Shown: piece by piece, positions 43,896 through 52,842 of the stretch | How the letters are laid out: every line of letters starts with the position of its first letter | Numbering within the stretch: position 1 is the stretch's first letter | Assembly (NCBI RefSeq): GCF_002834295.1 | Contig: NZ_PISP01000001.1 | Location: 1,240,001-1,304,000, forward strand | Reading direction: 5' to 3' | Source of the DNA: Rhodohalobacter barkolensis | GTDB taxonomy: Bacteria; Bacteroidota; Rhodothermia; Balneolales; Balneolaceae | DNA length: 64,000 nucleotides | Made by a program: the position numbers and the translations under genes | The notes under the pieces: model-generated | The model's database searches: none | Seen by the model: only the letters and a program-made list of their open reading frames with translations | What the model was told of the DNA's origin: nothing

Positions 43896-44972
43896 TTGGC
43901 TATAATGATCAGTAATTCTGAGCAGGAGTTAGACCTTTTTTTTAACAACTCGATTTTCGGGGCATTTTTTATGATGCTTGATAATCCTATTGAGTGGAAT
44001 GATCAGGCAGATAAAAATCAACTCATCAATTACGTGATCCACCACCTCAAAGTAACCCGTGTTAACCAAGCCTTTCTTGATCAGTACAAAGCTAAAGAAG
44101 ATGAAATACTGGGTTTAACCCCATTCGATTTCTTTGAGCATGATTTAGAGCAGGAAAAAATATTGCTCAAAAATATTTTTGACAACGGTAAATATCGCGA
44201 TATCAGTTACGAAAAGAAAAATGATGGGACAGATGTGGTATTTGAAGGTGATTATGTAGTGCTCTATGAAGAGAACGATCCAAAAAATAGAATTACCGGA
44301 GTTTTTGGAGTACAACAGGATATCACAAGGCGTGTTGAACATCAAAAAGAGCTTGAAAAAGCTCTTGAAGAGAAAGAAATATTATTAGCAGAAATTCATC
44401 ACAGAATTAAAAATAATCTGGCAATTGTATCCGGTCTGATGCAAATTCAAGCTTTTGAAGCTGAAGAAGAAGTTGTAAAACAGAAACTGACCGACAGTAT
44501 GTTTCGGGTTCAGACCATGGCCACCATTCATGATATCATTTATAAAAATAAAGACTTTTCGAAGCTCGATTTTTCAATAATGATTGAAAAGTTAATCCAT
44601 ACTATTAAAGATATGCTTTTGGATGGAAAGGAAATTGAATTTCAAATCGAAAAAGAGACGATCTTTTTAAACATTAAACAAGCTGTCCCGTTTGCGCTTA
44701 TTGTAAATGAATTAGTCACTAATATATTCAAACACGCTTTTAGAGGGAAAAAAGAGGGCTGCATATGTGTCTCAATAGAACAAGATGATGGCCAAATACA
44801 TTTTACAATAGAAGACAACGGTGTGGGTTTTCCCGATGGAATGGATTTTGAAAAAAGCGACACATTGGGCCTTCAAATGGTAAAAATGTTAAGCCAGCAA
44901 CTCAGGGGGGAATCATCTTTCCAAAAAATGTCAAAAGGCACGAAGTTTGATCTGAAGTTTACAGCTGTTTAA
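43896..44972 (+). CDS. Sensor histidine kinase, PAS plus HisKA_2
   Basis: This 358-residue cytosolic kinase has an N-terminal PAS-like domain (about 10-140, with ITGVFGVQQDITRR as its typical end), a short coiled coil (about 145-160), a HisKA_2 dimerisation domain with the phospho-acceptor His in LAEIHHRIKNNL (about 164-175), and a HATPase domain (about 255-357, N-box VNELVTNIFKHAF, G1 IEDNGVGFPDG). No membrane segment and no response regulator lie beside it, so it is an orphan that may signal through a single-domain regulator elsewhere. Its last codon overlaps the convergent serine hydrolase gene by 4 bases. Confidence 0.88.
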   Translation: MAIMISNSEQELDLFFNNSIFGAFFMMLDNPIEWNDQADKNQLINYVIHHLKVTRVNQAFLDQYKAKEDEILGLTPFDFFEHDLEQEKILLKNIFDNGKYRDISYEKKNDGTDVVFEGDYVVLYEENDPKNRITGVFGVQQDITRRVEHQKELEKALEEKEILLAEIHHRIKNNLAIVSGLMQIQAFEAEEEVVKQKLTDSMFRVQTMATIHDIIYKNKDFSKLDFSIMIEKLIHTIKDMLLDGKEIEFQIEKETIFLNIKQAVPFALIVNELVTNIFKHAFRGKKEGCICVSIEQDDGQIHFTIEDNGVGFPDGMDFEKSDTLGLQMVKMLSQQLRGESSFQKMSKGTKFDLKFTAV

Positions 44973-46345
44973 TTTTCTTCTTTCAAAAATTCAACATCCT
45001 CAGCCCTTCCTGAAGTAACTAAAAAACCTTCGATGTTACCGTTTTCATCCCTGAAAAATTCAAAATCCCAGGAACCCGCTGTCCATTTATCTTTTTCATC
45101 TTCATCCATCATTCCATTCGGACTTAATCTGCGTTCCAAATGAAGATTGCCGTCTTCCACTTTTAACAAATACTCTGCCGGAAGTTCTTGATTTATATAT
45201 CGGCCCGAGTACTCTGATAGATACTCCTCAAACTGATCCTGCAGCAGATAATCTGCAATCTGATCGTTAAATGATTGAGGATCTGCATCACCACGATTGC
45301 ATGTAGTTACCATCGAAATACCGCTTTGTGGATATCGCATAAAGTTGGTTTTAAATCCGGAAAATGAACCGCCATGACTAACGGTTTCCATTCCTTTTCT
45401 GACAGATACCCGAATTCCGCGTCTGTAATCCATCAATTCACCGTCAGCGTATGTTGGAGAGATCAATGTCTGTTTTAACTCCTCGGCTTCCTGCCGGGTA
45501 ATGCCTCCCTCCCAGCTTAAATTACCGTACCAAAACTGTTCCCACTTCTCAAAGTCCTGGTGTGTGGTATAGAGTCCGCCGCCACCAACACCCTGAAAAT
45601 TTCCGGGATAAGAGCGCCGGATATCACCGTTAGAAACCTGGTAACTAATCGCTCTGTTTGGAATGATACGAGTTCGGTCATCATGAAAATGAGATACACT
45701 CATCCCAAACGGTTCGAAAAATTCCTTGTCAACAAATTCAGGAAAGCTCATTCCACTAATCTCCTGAACAAGAAAAGCCAGCAGCGTATAGCCGCTGTTT
45801 GTATAGGAGTAGTCTGATCCCGGTTCAAACATCAACTCCTCTCCTTTTTTGATCACTTCTACATAATCCTCTAAATCCATTACATCATTGATATCCATTC
45901 CTCCAATTCTCATCAATCCGTAAATATCGGGCAAACCGGAGGTGTGGCTAAACAGGTGACGAACCTGAACATCCGAAGCCCAGTCAGGCCAATCATCAAC
46001 ATATTCAGAAATTGGGTCAGACTCATCGAGCTCACCTCTGATGATCAAAAGTTGAGCTGCAGACGCAGTAAACTGTTTGGAAACTGAGGCCATATAGAAT
46101 CTTGTAGAGTCGCTGTTTTCAATCCCATAGTCCAGATTTGCGACACCATAGCCTTTGGTAAAAATCGACTGCCCGTCCCGAAAAATTGAAACCGCACAAC
46201 CCGGAACAGAATTATCATCGTAATCTGCAAAGATTTCATCAACTCTTTGGACAAGTGAGTCGGGGTGTGTTTGAGAAAAAAGCATTTCTGCGCTGAAGAG
46301 CGAGAACAGAATAAAAATCAGGGGTAATGGTATTAATCTTTTCAT
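44969..46345 (-). CDS. Serine hydrolase (beta-lactamase family), secreted, tandem copy 1
   Basis: This 458-residue protein has a signal peptide (cleavage near EMLFSQ, about residue 25). The N-terminal serine hydrolase domain (about 35-370) has SVSK (SxxK, about 88-91), YTNSGY (YxN, about 180) and HGGSFSG (about 317). A C-terminal beta domain of about 85 residues follows. The class C beta-lactamase/PBP4* fold includes D-amino-acid peptidases and esterases, and the exact activity is unknown. It is a paralogue of the gene 11 bases upstream in the same operon. Confidence 0.88.
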   Translation of the reverse strand: MKRLIPLPLIFILFSLFSAEMLFSQTHPDSLVQRVDEIFADYDDNSVPGCAVSIFRDGQSIFTKGYGVANLDYGIENSDSTRFYMASVSKQFTASAAQLLIIRGELDESDPISEYVDDWPDWASDVQVRHLFSHTSGLPDIYGLMRIGGMDINDVMDLEDYVEVIKKGEELMFEPGSDYSYTNSGYTLLAFLVQEISGMSFPEFVDKEFFEPFGMSVSHFHDDRTRIIPNRAISYQVSNGDIRRSYPGNFQGVGGGGLYTTHQDFEKWEQFWYGNLSWEGGITRQEAEELKQTLISPTYADGELMDYRRGIRVSVRKGMETVSHGGSFSGFKTNFMRYPQSGISMVTTCNRGDADPQSFNDQIADYLLQDQFEEYLSEYSGRYINQELPAEYLLKVEDGNLHLERRLSPNGMMDEDEKDKWTAGSWDFEFFRDENGNIEGFLVTSGRAEDVEFLKEEN

Positions 46346-46356
46346 AGAAGTGTCTG

Positions 46357-47718
46357 TCAGTTCTTACGTTCAAAAGTGATGTTTGCGGTTCGGCTCGATC
46401 TCAATTTCATAGACTCAATCTGATCGCCATTACGCTCAAATGTTACAGTTCTGCTTCCCGCTTCAAATTCATCGTCCTCTTGCCAAACCATTTCATCTTT
46501 TTCACCTAAACCCCGAATCAGGTATAGTTTTCCTTCTTCCTCAATCACATCGAATTCCGTTCGAAATAAATCATTTTGATAGGTTCCTGTATATTCTTCA
46601 AATAGCTCCATAAATGCATCTTTCAAAAAGATATCTGCCACCTCTCTTGCATGGGATGCCGGACTGATATTGCTTCTATTACAGAATACAATCACGCCCA
46701 GTTCGTAATCGGTAAAATGCATGTAGCTGGTTCGGAATCCCATATAATTTCCGCCATGGCCAAATGTATCCAGTTTCCGATAATCACTGACCCGGATTCC
46801 GGCAGCATAATCTTGTTCATCTCCGTCATTGAATACACCCAACTTGAGCATCTTTTTTCTGAAATCCTTCAGGTTCGATCGGTTATCCAGAAAATTGGCA
46901 TCCCATTTTGCAAAATCCTCTATAGTAATAAACAGTCCCCGAGCACCTACCCGATCCAAATTGTCTCGGTAAAATCGTCCCACTCCGTTGCTTGTAGATC
47001 TGTAGCTTTCCGCCCTGTTGGATACAATCATCCCTGTGTCATCATGGAAATGCGTGTCCTCCATCCCAAGGGGTTCAAAAAAGTGCTTGTTTGTGTACTC
47101 TCGCAAGGACATTCCTGTCAAGTTTGGAACAAGTACAGACATCAAAAAATAACCGCTGTTGCTGTAGAGATAACGGGAATTCGGTTCAAAATTTAGCTTG
47201 GTTTGATTTGAAATCAACTCAAGTGTAGCGTCAGGACCGGTTGTGTTATCCAATCCGACATCCTTTAAAGCCAGCAGGCTGAAAAGATCTCTTAATCCCG
47301 AAGTATGATGTATGACATTCCGTGCAGTAATCGGTGTTTCAAAGTCGGGCAGTTCCGGAATGTAGGTTTTTAGATTTTCGTCCAGATCCAACAGTCCTTC
47401 CTGTTCCATCATCAAAAGAGCTGCAGCGGCAAACTGCTTGGAGATAGATGCAATCATAAACCGGGAGTTAGGTTCTATCGGAATACCATAATCCAGATTG
47501 GCCATTCCATAACCTTTTGAAAAAATCAATCCACCCTGATGAGTTACACCAACCGCACAGCCGGGAGTCTCTATGGTATAGTCGGTAAATACTGAGTCCA
47601 CCTCTGCTGTATCAACTTGATCAAATGTAAGTTGCACCGATTGAGAAAAACCACCCACTGTTTGAAAAATAAATATCAGCAGAGTGGCTAATGTTAACTT
47701 GTTTATCCTACTGTTCAT
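46357..47718 (-). CDS. Serine hydrolase (beta-lactamase family), secreted, tandem copy 2
   Basis: This 453-residue protein has the same design as copy 1: a signal peptide (cleavage after about FSQS), SISK (SxxK, about 92-95), YSNSGY (YxN, about 180) and HGGNYMG (about 321), with a C-terminal beta domain (about 370-453). The core blocks FSKGYGMANLDYGI, IHHTSGLRDLFSLL and EPLGMEDTHFHDD match its neighbour, while the C-terminal domains differ more. The two may act on different wall peptides or exported peptides. The GlsB-type gene precedes it by 7 bases, so they are one transcript. Confidence 0.88.
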   Translation of the reverse strand: MNSRINKLTLATLLIFIFQTVGGFSQSVQLTFDQVDTAEVDSVFTDYTIETPGCAVGVTHQGGLIFSKGYGMANLDYGIPIEPNSRFMIASISKQFAAAALLMMEQEGLLDLDENLKTYIPELPDFETPITARNVIHHTSGLRDLFSLLALKDVGLDNTTGPDATLELISNQTKLNFEPNSRYLYSNSGYFLMSVLVPNLTGMSLREYTNKHFFEPLGMEDTHFHDDTGMIVSNRAESYRSTSNGVGRFYRDNLDRVGARGLFITIEDFAKWDANFLDNRSNLKDFRKKMLKLGVFNDGDEQDYAAGIRVSDYRKLDTFGHGGNYMGFRTSYMHFTDYELGVIVFCNRSNISPASHAREVADIFLKDAFMELFEEYTGTYQNDLFRTEFDVIEEEGKLYLIRGLGEKDEMVWQEDDEFEAGSRTVTFERNGDQIESMKLRSSRTANITFERKN

Positions 47719-47725
47719 ATACAGG

Positions 47726-47998
47726 CTACTTCCTCTTCGTTAAAAACCCAACAACAACCACAAATGCTACAGAACCGATAATAGACCAGATAATGGGAAA
47801 TGTATTTCCACCAACATTTACATTAAACAGTTCCGGCAGACCCAGCTGCGCACTCATCCATTGTCCCAAAAGTGCCCCAATAAATCCAACGACGATGGAT
47901 ACGATGCATCCGCCTCTTGAGTAGCCTGCAATTGCTTGTCCTATGGATCCGCATACTCCGGCGATTAACAGCAGAAGTAAAAATTCAAGTAATGACAT
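47726..47998 (-). CDS. GlsB/YeaQ/YmgE-family small membrane protein
   Basis: This 90-residue protein has three hydrophobic segments (about 3-20, 28-48, 66-85) and the glycine-rich pattern GQAIAGYSRGGCIVSIVVGFIGALLGQW of the transglycosylase-associated/GlsB family. Members are linked to envelope stress in several bacteria, and the biochemical role is unknown. It is the first gene of a three-gene minus-strand unit with the two serine hydrolases. Confidence 0.85.
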   Translation of the reverse strand: MSLLEFLLLLLIAGVCGSIGQAIAGYSRGGCIVSIVVGFIGALLGQWMSAQLGLPELFNVNVGGNTFPIIWSIIGSVAFVVVVGFLTKRK

Positions 47999-48093
47999 AA
48001 TGATACCTTTTATGGTTTAAATTAACGGAGATGAAATGGCTCTCAACATACTTAAAGAACTGCTGCCACTTCTTGTTTCATTTTTGCTAAATC

Positions 48094-49914
48094 TTATTGC
48101 CCTTTTACTATTCCCTCACGGCGTGGATCGGCTCCTCCAAAATATCCGTCTTCCGTTACCTGAATTGCCTGAATTCCACTGGTTAATGTCCTTTCTGTCA
48201 CTTCATGTCCACGGTCCTGTAATGCTTCGATCAATTCCGATGGGAACCGGCCTTCCTCCAATACTGAAGCTCCATTGTAATTAGCGAAATTTGGCAAATT
48301 AATTGCATCTTGAGCATTCAGATCCCAATCGTACATTCCAATAATTGCTTTGGCGGTATAGTGAATAATTGCAGCTCCGCCCGGTGATCCTACACTTGCT
48401 AGAATTCTGCCCGAATCCTTTTCAAAAGCCAGCGAAGGACTCATGCTTGATCTTGGGCGTTTGTTCGGTTCCACGCGGTTAGCCATAGGGTTTCCATCAT
48501 CATCAACCGGAGATAGTGAAAAATCGGTAAGTTCATTATTCAAAATAAATCCGCCCGGTAATCCGGTGCCGCCGTCACTCATAATCCGGCTTCCAAATCC
48601 ATTTTCGATCGTTGTTGTCATCGAAACGGTATTGCCATCACGATCTACGATGCTAATGTGGCTGGTGCCGCTTTCAGGCTGATACGGTTGTACGCCGAGC
48701 ATTGCCTGTATCTCACCGGGATTTCCGGGCTCAGCGGTTCCCATACTCTGATCTCCAATTAAAGACGCTCTTTCCGAAAGGTAGGCAGGTTCCATCAGGC
48801 TATTCCAGTCTCCGGCGGGTGCATCTACAAAATCCCAGTCCCCGATGTATTTGTTACGATCAGCAAATGCGAGTTTTGCAGCTTCAAGATAGTTGTGCAT
48901 CCAGTCGGCCGTCATCAAACCGTTCTCAAAATCAGTTTCTGACGAGTCCACTTGTTCAAGGATTCCAAGTATCTGCATGATGGCAATATGCCCTGAAGAT
49001 GGAGGTGGAAATCCACAGATATTGTACGATTTCCAGTCGTTACAGAGAGCTCTGGTTTCAAAATCCTGAGAGGGATAGTTATTAATATCTTCAACTGTCA
49101 TGTTGCCGGGACGCTCATGTGAACGAATGCGTTCAACGATATGCTCTGCAACGTCACCTTGATAAAATGCATCGATTCCCTCATTGGCTACCCGTCTTAA
49201 AATCTCAGCTAAAGCGGGGTTTTTCAGTTCGTAACCAACCGATATGGCCTCACTGTTCTCGTCGTAGTAAAACTGTGAAGCAATATCGTCATTTCTGAAC
49301 GCATCATCGCCGGCTAAAAGCTGGCTCAATCTAGGGCTCACCTTAAATCCATTTTCTGCAAGGGTAATTGCCGGCTCAAAGAGTTCACTCCAGGGAAGTA
49401 CTCCATGTCTTTCATGAGCCTGTTTTAACATTGCAATAGTTCCGGGTACTCCCACAGATTTCCCGCTTCTTACTGCATCCCGAAACGGCAAGGGGTCTCC
49501 ATTTTCATCAAGGAAGTGATTCTCATCAGCGGCAGCCGGAGCCGATTCCCGACCGTTGTAGGCATAAACCTGCTCTCCATCCCAGTTCAAAAGGAATGCT
49601 CCACCGCCTATTCCGCTGGATTGAGGTTCTACAAGAGTGAGCACCATCTGAACAGCTATGGCTGCATCAACAGCTGAACCGCCTGCCTGTATGATCTGAT
49701 ATCCGGCATCGGTTGCCAGTGGATTGGCGGCGGCAACCGCAAACTCCTCTATTGCCCATCCCGGTTTTTCGGTGTAGCCGGTTCCCATTTCGGGCTGTTC
49801 AGGTATGGAGTACGTAACTCGACTCTCTTCGGCTGATTCACAACCGATGGAGATTAATAATGAAAAAACTAAAAGTGAGAAAATGATTAACCGGGAGCGT
49901 ATAGGATCGTTCAT
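48094..49914 (-). CDS. ggt: Gamma-glutamyltransferase, lipoprotein form
   Basis: This 606-residue enzyme transfers or hydrolyses the gamma-glutamyl group of glutathione and gamma-glutamyl peptides. It has a lipoprotein-type signal (SIGC, Cys25). The large-subunit part includes DAAIAVQMVLTLVEPQSSGIGGGAFLL (about 77-103). The autoprocessing Thr is in GTSHISIVD (about residue 416), followed by TTTIENGFGSRIMSDGGTGLPGGFILNNELTDFS. C-terminal SPGGAAIIHY and SMSPSLAF blocks are present. It should act in the periplasm or at the outer membrane, in amino-acid recovery from peptides. Confidence 0.93.
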   Translation of the reverse strand: MNDPIRSRLIIFSLLVFSLLISIGCESAEESRVTYSIPEQPEMGTGYTEKPGWAIEEFAVAAANPLATDAGYQIIQAGGSAVDAAIAVQMVLTLVEPQSSGIGGGAFLLNWDGEQVYAYNGRESAPAAADENHFLDENGDPLPFRDAVRSGKSVGVPGTIAMLKQAHERHGVLPWSELFEPAITLAENGFKVSPRLSQLLAGDDAFRNDDIASQFYYDENSEAISVGYELKNPALAEILRRVANEGIDAFYQGDVAEHIVERIRSHERPGNMTVEDINNYPSQDFETRALCNDWKSYNICGFPPPSSGHIAIMQILGILEQVDSSETDFENGLMTADWMHNYLEAAKLAFADRNKYIGDWDFVDAPAGDWNSLMEPAYLSERASLIGDQSMGTAEPGNPGEIQAMLGVQPYQPESGTSHISIVDRDGNTVSMTTTIENGFGSRIMSDGGTGLPGGFILNNELTDFSLSPVDDDGNPMANRVEPNKRPRSSMSPSLAFEKDSGRILASVGSPGGAAIIHYTAKAIIGMYDWDLNAQDAINLPNFANYNGASVLEEGRFPSELIEALQDRGHEVTERTLTSGIQAIQVTEDGYFGGADPRREGIVKGQ

Positions 49915-50197
49915 GTAGTACTGTAAATTTCAATTCAATATTGCATATTCAATCATTGGCTATCAGTAACACTGGCTTTTACTTACTGACAGTAAACTTC
50001 TCAAATATGACACATCAAGATGCTATTTACAAACCGCAAAACGATTGCACAGAGAATTTTAAACGTTTTTACGGCTTACTTGGAGAAAAGAGAAGAAACA
50101 GACGATATAAGTAACTGCAAATCTTTCAAGAACCTAATGTCTGCTACAAAAAGAAATATTGAATTGAATCAAAAATTTTAGGAGGGTATCTAAAAAT
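49915..50197. other. Intergenic region upstream of ggt
   Basis: No gene was recognised. The stretch is AT-rich and must contain the ggt promoter on the minus strand. The terminator of the next minus-strand gene lies just beyond it (50192-50227). Confidence 0.4.
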
Positions 50198-50227
50198 GTT
50201 GTGGCACAAATTGAGTCGTGCCACAAC
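50192..50227 (-). terminator. Terminator of the small membrane protein gene
   Basis: GTTGTGGCAC and GTGCCACAAC form a perfect 10-bp stem with a 10-base loop, followed on the minus strand by ATTTTTA. Confidence 0.75.
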
Positions 50228-50240
50228 TAACGGGAATTCT

Positions 50241-50669
50241 TTAAAGCCATTCAGACCATGGAATCCTGGAAAGCATCAGAATTAATCCCAGTCCGTAGTA
50301 AATAATGACGGTTCTGAATCTGCGAGCATCATCTCCCGGTTTCTTGGCTTTTATATAACCCACCGTAACTAAAACAATTCCGAGCAACATCATGAGCGGG
50401 TGTTCCAATATATAAAGACGGCTGAGGGATTCAGACATCGCTTCTCCTGAAAAATTGGACAGGCCAACAGGGGAAATAAGATAGAGTATCAATCCTATCA
50501 ACAGCTGAAGATGTGTGGCAATAAATCCAATCAGTGCTACTTTCCTGACCTTTTCCGTAAACGATTTCTTTCCAACAAACTGAATAATTGTGTAGACAAT
50601 CGAAAATACCAGCGCAGCTAATAAAAGATAAGCGAAGTAGGAGTGTAAATGTTTTAAACCAGTATACAT
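50241..50669 (-). CDS. Four-helix membrane protein, often annotated cytochrome-b-like
   Basis: This 142-residue inner-membrane protein has four hydrophobic helices (about 12-32, 45-65, 88-108, 120-138). Histidines in LKHLHSYFAYLL, ATHLQLLIG and ILEHPLMML are spaced like heme-axial ligands. Bacteroidota homologues of this size and pattern are annotated as cytochrome-b-like, without proof of heme. It stands alone with its own terminator. Confidence 0.7.
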   Translation of the reverse strand: MYTGLKHLHSYFAYLLLAALVFSIVYTIIQFVGKKSFTEKVRKVALIGFIATHLQLLIGLILYLISPVGLSNFSGEAMSESLSRLYILEHPLMMLLGIVLVTVGYIKAKKPGDDARRFRTVIIYYGLGLILMLSRIPWSEWL

Positions 50670-50841
50670 TTGAAGTGGGTTTGAGTTTGAGCTTCAATAA
50701 TTTTATAAAGTTTCTGCAGATCTAAGTTCCCGGCAATAGTTGAGAAATGATGAATAGTAAACCGAAATGCAAAGATAGTTTAATATCCTGCTTACACAAC
50801 CGATTTACAAACAGAAATTCATTACAAATTTAAAGATTGTG

Positions 50842-52341
50842 TCAAACAATTCGGTTTGGATCGCTATAATCCGGAATTTCTCCCCTGTATCTGAATATAC
50901 GCTTAATCCATTTGACAAGCGTCTCCGACTGATTTTTGATATACCACTGATCTGCCGCTCGCCTTGCTCCCAAACCATAACTTGGATAGGGATGAATCGT
51001 ATCCGCAAAATCCCGAAGTGTAACACCATTTTTCATAGCCAACGCATACTGCGAAATCATCTCCCCGGCATGCGCTCCTACCACAGATGCACCCAGTATT
51101 TTTCCACTCCACTTTTTTGCATATATCTTGATTAAACCGGTGGTATTCCCGTCGGTGATGGCCCTGTCTATTTTAACAAATGGAAATTGATAGGTTTCGA
51201 ACGACGTCCCACTCTTTTTAAGATCAGGCAAAGTAGCACCGACATGACCCAATTCCGGATCCGTAAAAGTTACCCAGGGCACATGTTTCTTATCAATTTT
51301 AAACGGTACTTTTAGCAGCGCTTTGGTTACGGCTGTTTTCGCCATATGGTCACTCATATGCGTAAGCTGGTATCTTCCGGTAACATCACCCGCCGCATAA
51401 ATGTGTCGCTGACTGGTTCGGCACGAATCATTCACTTCAATTCCTTTTTTAGAATAGTTTATCCCGGCAGCTTCCAGGTTCAAACCTTCTAAATTTGGTC
51501 GCCGTCCGGTTGCTACAAGAAGTGAATCACTGTCTACGCTGGAAACTTCATCATTTTTTTGAAAAAAGACCCGGGTTCCATTATCAATCGGATCAACCTT
51601 TTGGACCGATACGTTCAATTCAAACGTAACCCCTTCATTCTCCATCGATGTTTTTAAAATTTCTGTCAATTCCGGATCATCATTCAACAGAATCCTATCT
51701 GCCATATCCAGAACAGTCACTTCTAGTCCTAACCTTGCAAAACTCTGGGCCATTTCACATCCGATGGGACCTGCACCGATGATAGTTATCGACTTAGGAA
51801 TGTTATTCAGTTCAAATAGAGATTCGTTGGTCAAATAGTCTACACGATCCAACCCCGGAATTGGTGGCACAAAAGGTGAAGAACCGGTACAAATAAAGAT
51901 GAACTTTGATGTGACTTTCCGATCAGTCCCGTCTAATTGTTCAATATTCAGAGTGTGCTGATCCAAAAATGATGCACTACCCTGAACAACATCAATTCCC
52001 ATATTTTCAAAAATTTCCGGGCGGTCTGCATCTTCGTAAATTTCATTGCGCACTTCATCAACATGTTTCATCAATTCAGACAGATCAAAGTCGTCGCAGG
52101 AAATATCAATCCCGTACTTTTTACTTTGTAGCGTATTATGAACTACAGATGCCGCTTTAATCAGGGTTTTACTCGGAATGCATCCTGTCCAGGTACAATC
52201 CCCACCCAGCTTATCCCTTTCAACCATCATGGTTTTGGCACCAAAGTTGGCTGCAATTCCCGATGCCGTCAAACCCGCAGCTCCACCCCCTATTACAACA
52301 GCGTCATACTCATACTTCATTCGTTTCCTCATTGATTTCAC
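50842..52341 (-). CDS. FAD-dependent disulfide oxidoreductase (MerA-like)
   Basis: This 499-residue pyridine-nucleotide disulfide oxidoreductase has the FAD site AVVIGGGAAGL (about 14-24), the redox pair C49-TWTG-C54 and the NAD(P)H site ITIIGAGPIGCEMA (about 187-200). In lipoamide dehydrogenase the C-terminal His-Glu dyad lies in HPTLxE; here the stretch reads TIHPYPSYGLG, with Tyr and Leu at the two dyad positions. It is therefore unlikely to be the lipoamide dehydrogenase of a 2-oxoacid complex. MerA-type C-terminal Cys pairs are also absent. The true start may be residue 8 (MKYEYDAVV, 52320). It overlaps the upstream membrane-protein gene, so they are coupled. Confidence 0.87.
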   Translation of the reverse strand: MKSMRKRMKYEYDAVVIGGGAAGLTASGIAANFGAKTMMVERDKLGGDCTWTGCIPSKTLIKAASVVHNTLQSKKYGIDISCDDFDLSELMKHVDEVRNEIYEDADRPEIFENMGIDVVQGSASFLDQHTLNIEQLDGTDRKVTSKFIFICTGSSPFVPPIPGLDRVDYLTNESLFELNNIPKSITIIGAGPIGCEMAQSFARLGLEVTVLDMADRILLNDDPELTEILKTSMENEGVTFELNVSVQKVDPIDNGTRVFFQKNDEVSSVDSDSLLVATGRRPNLEGLNLEAAGINYSKKGIEVNDSCRTSQRHIYAAGDVTGRYQLTHMSDHMAKTAVTKALLKVPFKIDKKHVPWVTFTDPELGHVGATLPDLKKSGTSFETYQFPFVKIDRAITDGNTTGLIKIYAKKWSGKILGASVVGAHAGEMISQYALAMKNGVTLRDFADTIHPYPSYGLGARRAADQWYIKNQSETLVKWIKRIFRYRGEIPDYSDPNRIV

Positions 52342-52648
52342 GTTTTACTTTACCAAAAGTAGACCACCCGCCATATACCAACATGCCCACAACCACACCA
52401 TACACCCAAATCGGCACATTTTCACCGACGATCATAAGATAGAGATAGGCCGACACAAAAAAGAATGATGCACTGAGTACCGGCAAGACGATAGATCTTT
52501 GTACCCTGTAATTTCGAACAAGCCAGGCGATAGAAAGTGTGAAAAATGGAATTGCGCCTACATAAATTACTCCAAATATTATTGGATTTACCCCATAGGT
52601 TTCCCCTAAGCTCATAAACCAAACCCGAAATTCATTCATCCATTCCAT
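52310..52648 (-). CDS. Small membrane protein coupled to the MerA-like gene
   Basis: This 112-residue protein has three hydrophobic segments (about 18-40, 50-70, 76-98) and a charged tail (FGKVKREINEETNEV). There is no recognised family. Its stop lies inside the start region of the MerA-like gene, so the two are translationally coupled, and it could be a membrane partner or electron-transfer anchor. It is divergent from the zinc-type locus. Confidence 0.65.
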   Translation of the reverse strand: MEWMNEFRVWFMSLGETYGVNPIIFGVIYVGAIPFFTLSIAWLVRNYRVQRSIVLPVLSASFFFVSAYLYLMIVGENVPIWVYGVVVGMLVYGGWSTFGKVKREINEETNEV

Positions 52649-52804
52649 AACTTATATTTAAGTAATTCATTGTTTAGCAATAATTTATAGACCATATAAA
52701 AGATTAACCTGTCTTATTTTCAAATCCACCAATAAACATGATAGTCAAACGTTTACATGTTGAAACAAATAAACAAAGTTTTCGTTTGATCTATCCGTAA
52801 ATAA

Positions 52805-52828
52805 GAGTGTATATTCAAATACACACTC
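52805..52828. promoter_or_regulatory. Palindromic operator-like site at the zinc-type locus
   Basis: GTGTAT (52807-52812) and ATACAC (52819-52824) flank six bases, with outer GAG/CTC symmetry in a slightly shifted register (52805-52828). It lies between a weak promoter-like TTG/TTCGTTTG pair (52760-52788) and the start codon at 52843, a good position for a repressor such as a Zur/Fur-family protein. The regulator itself is inferred. Confidence 0.45.
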
Positions 52829-52842
52829 AACAATTATCTCAA

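Noticed and set aside
46651-47196. A 181-codon open frame antisense to serine hydrolase copy 2
   Set aside because: The sense-strand gene has complete catalytic motifs, and the antisense frame shows no domain.
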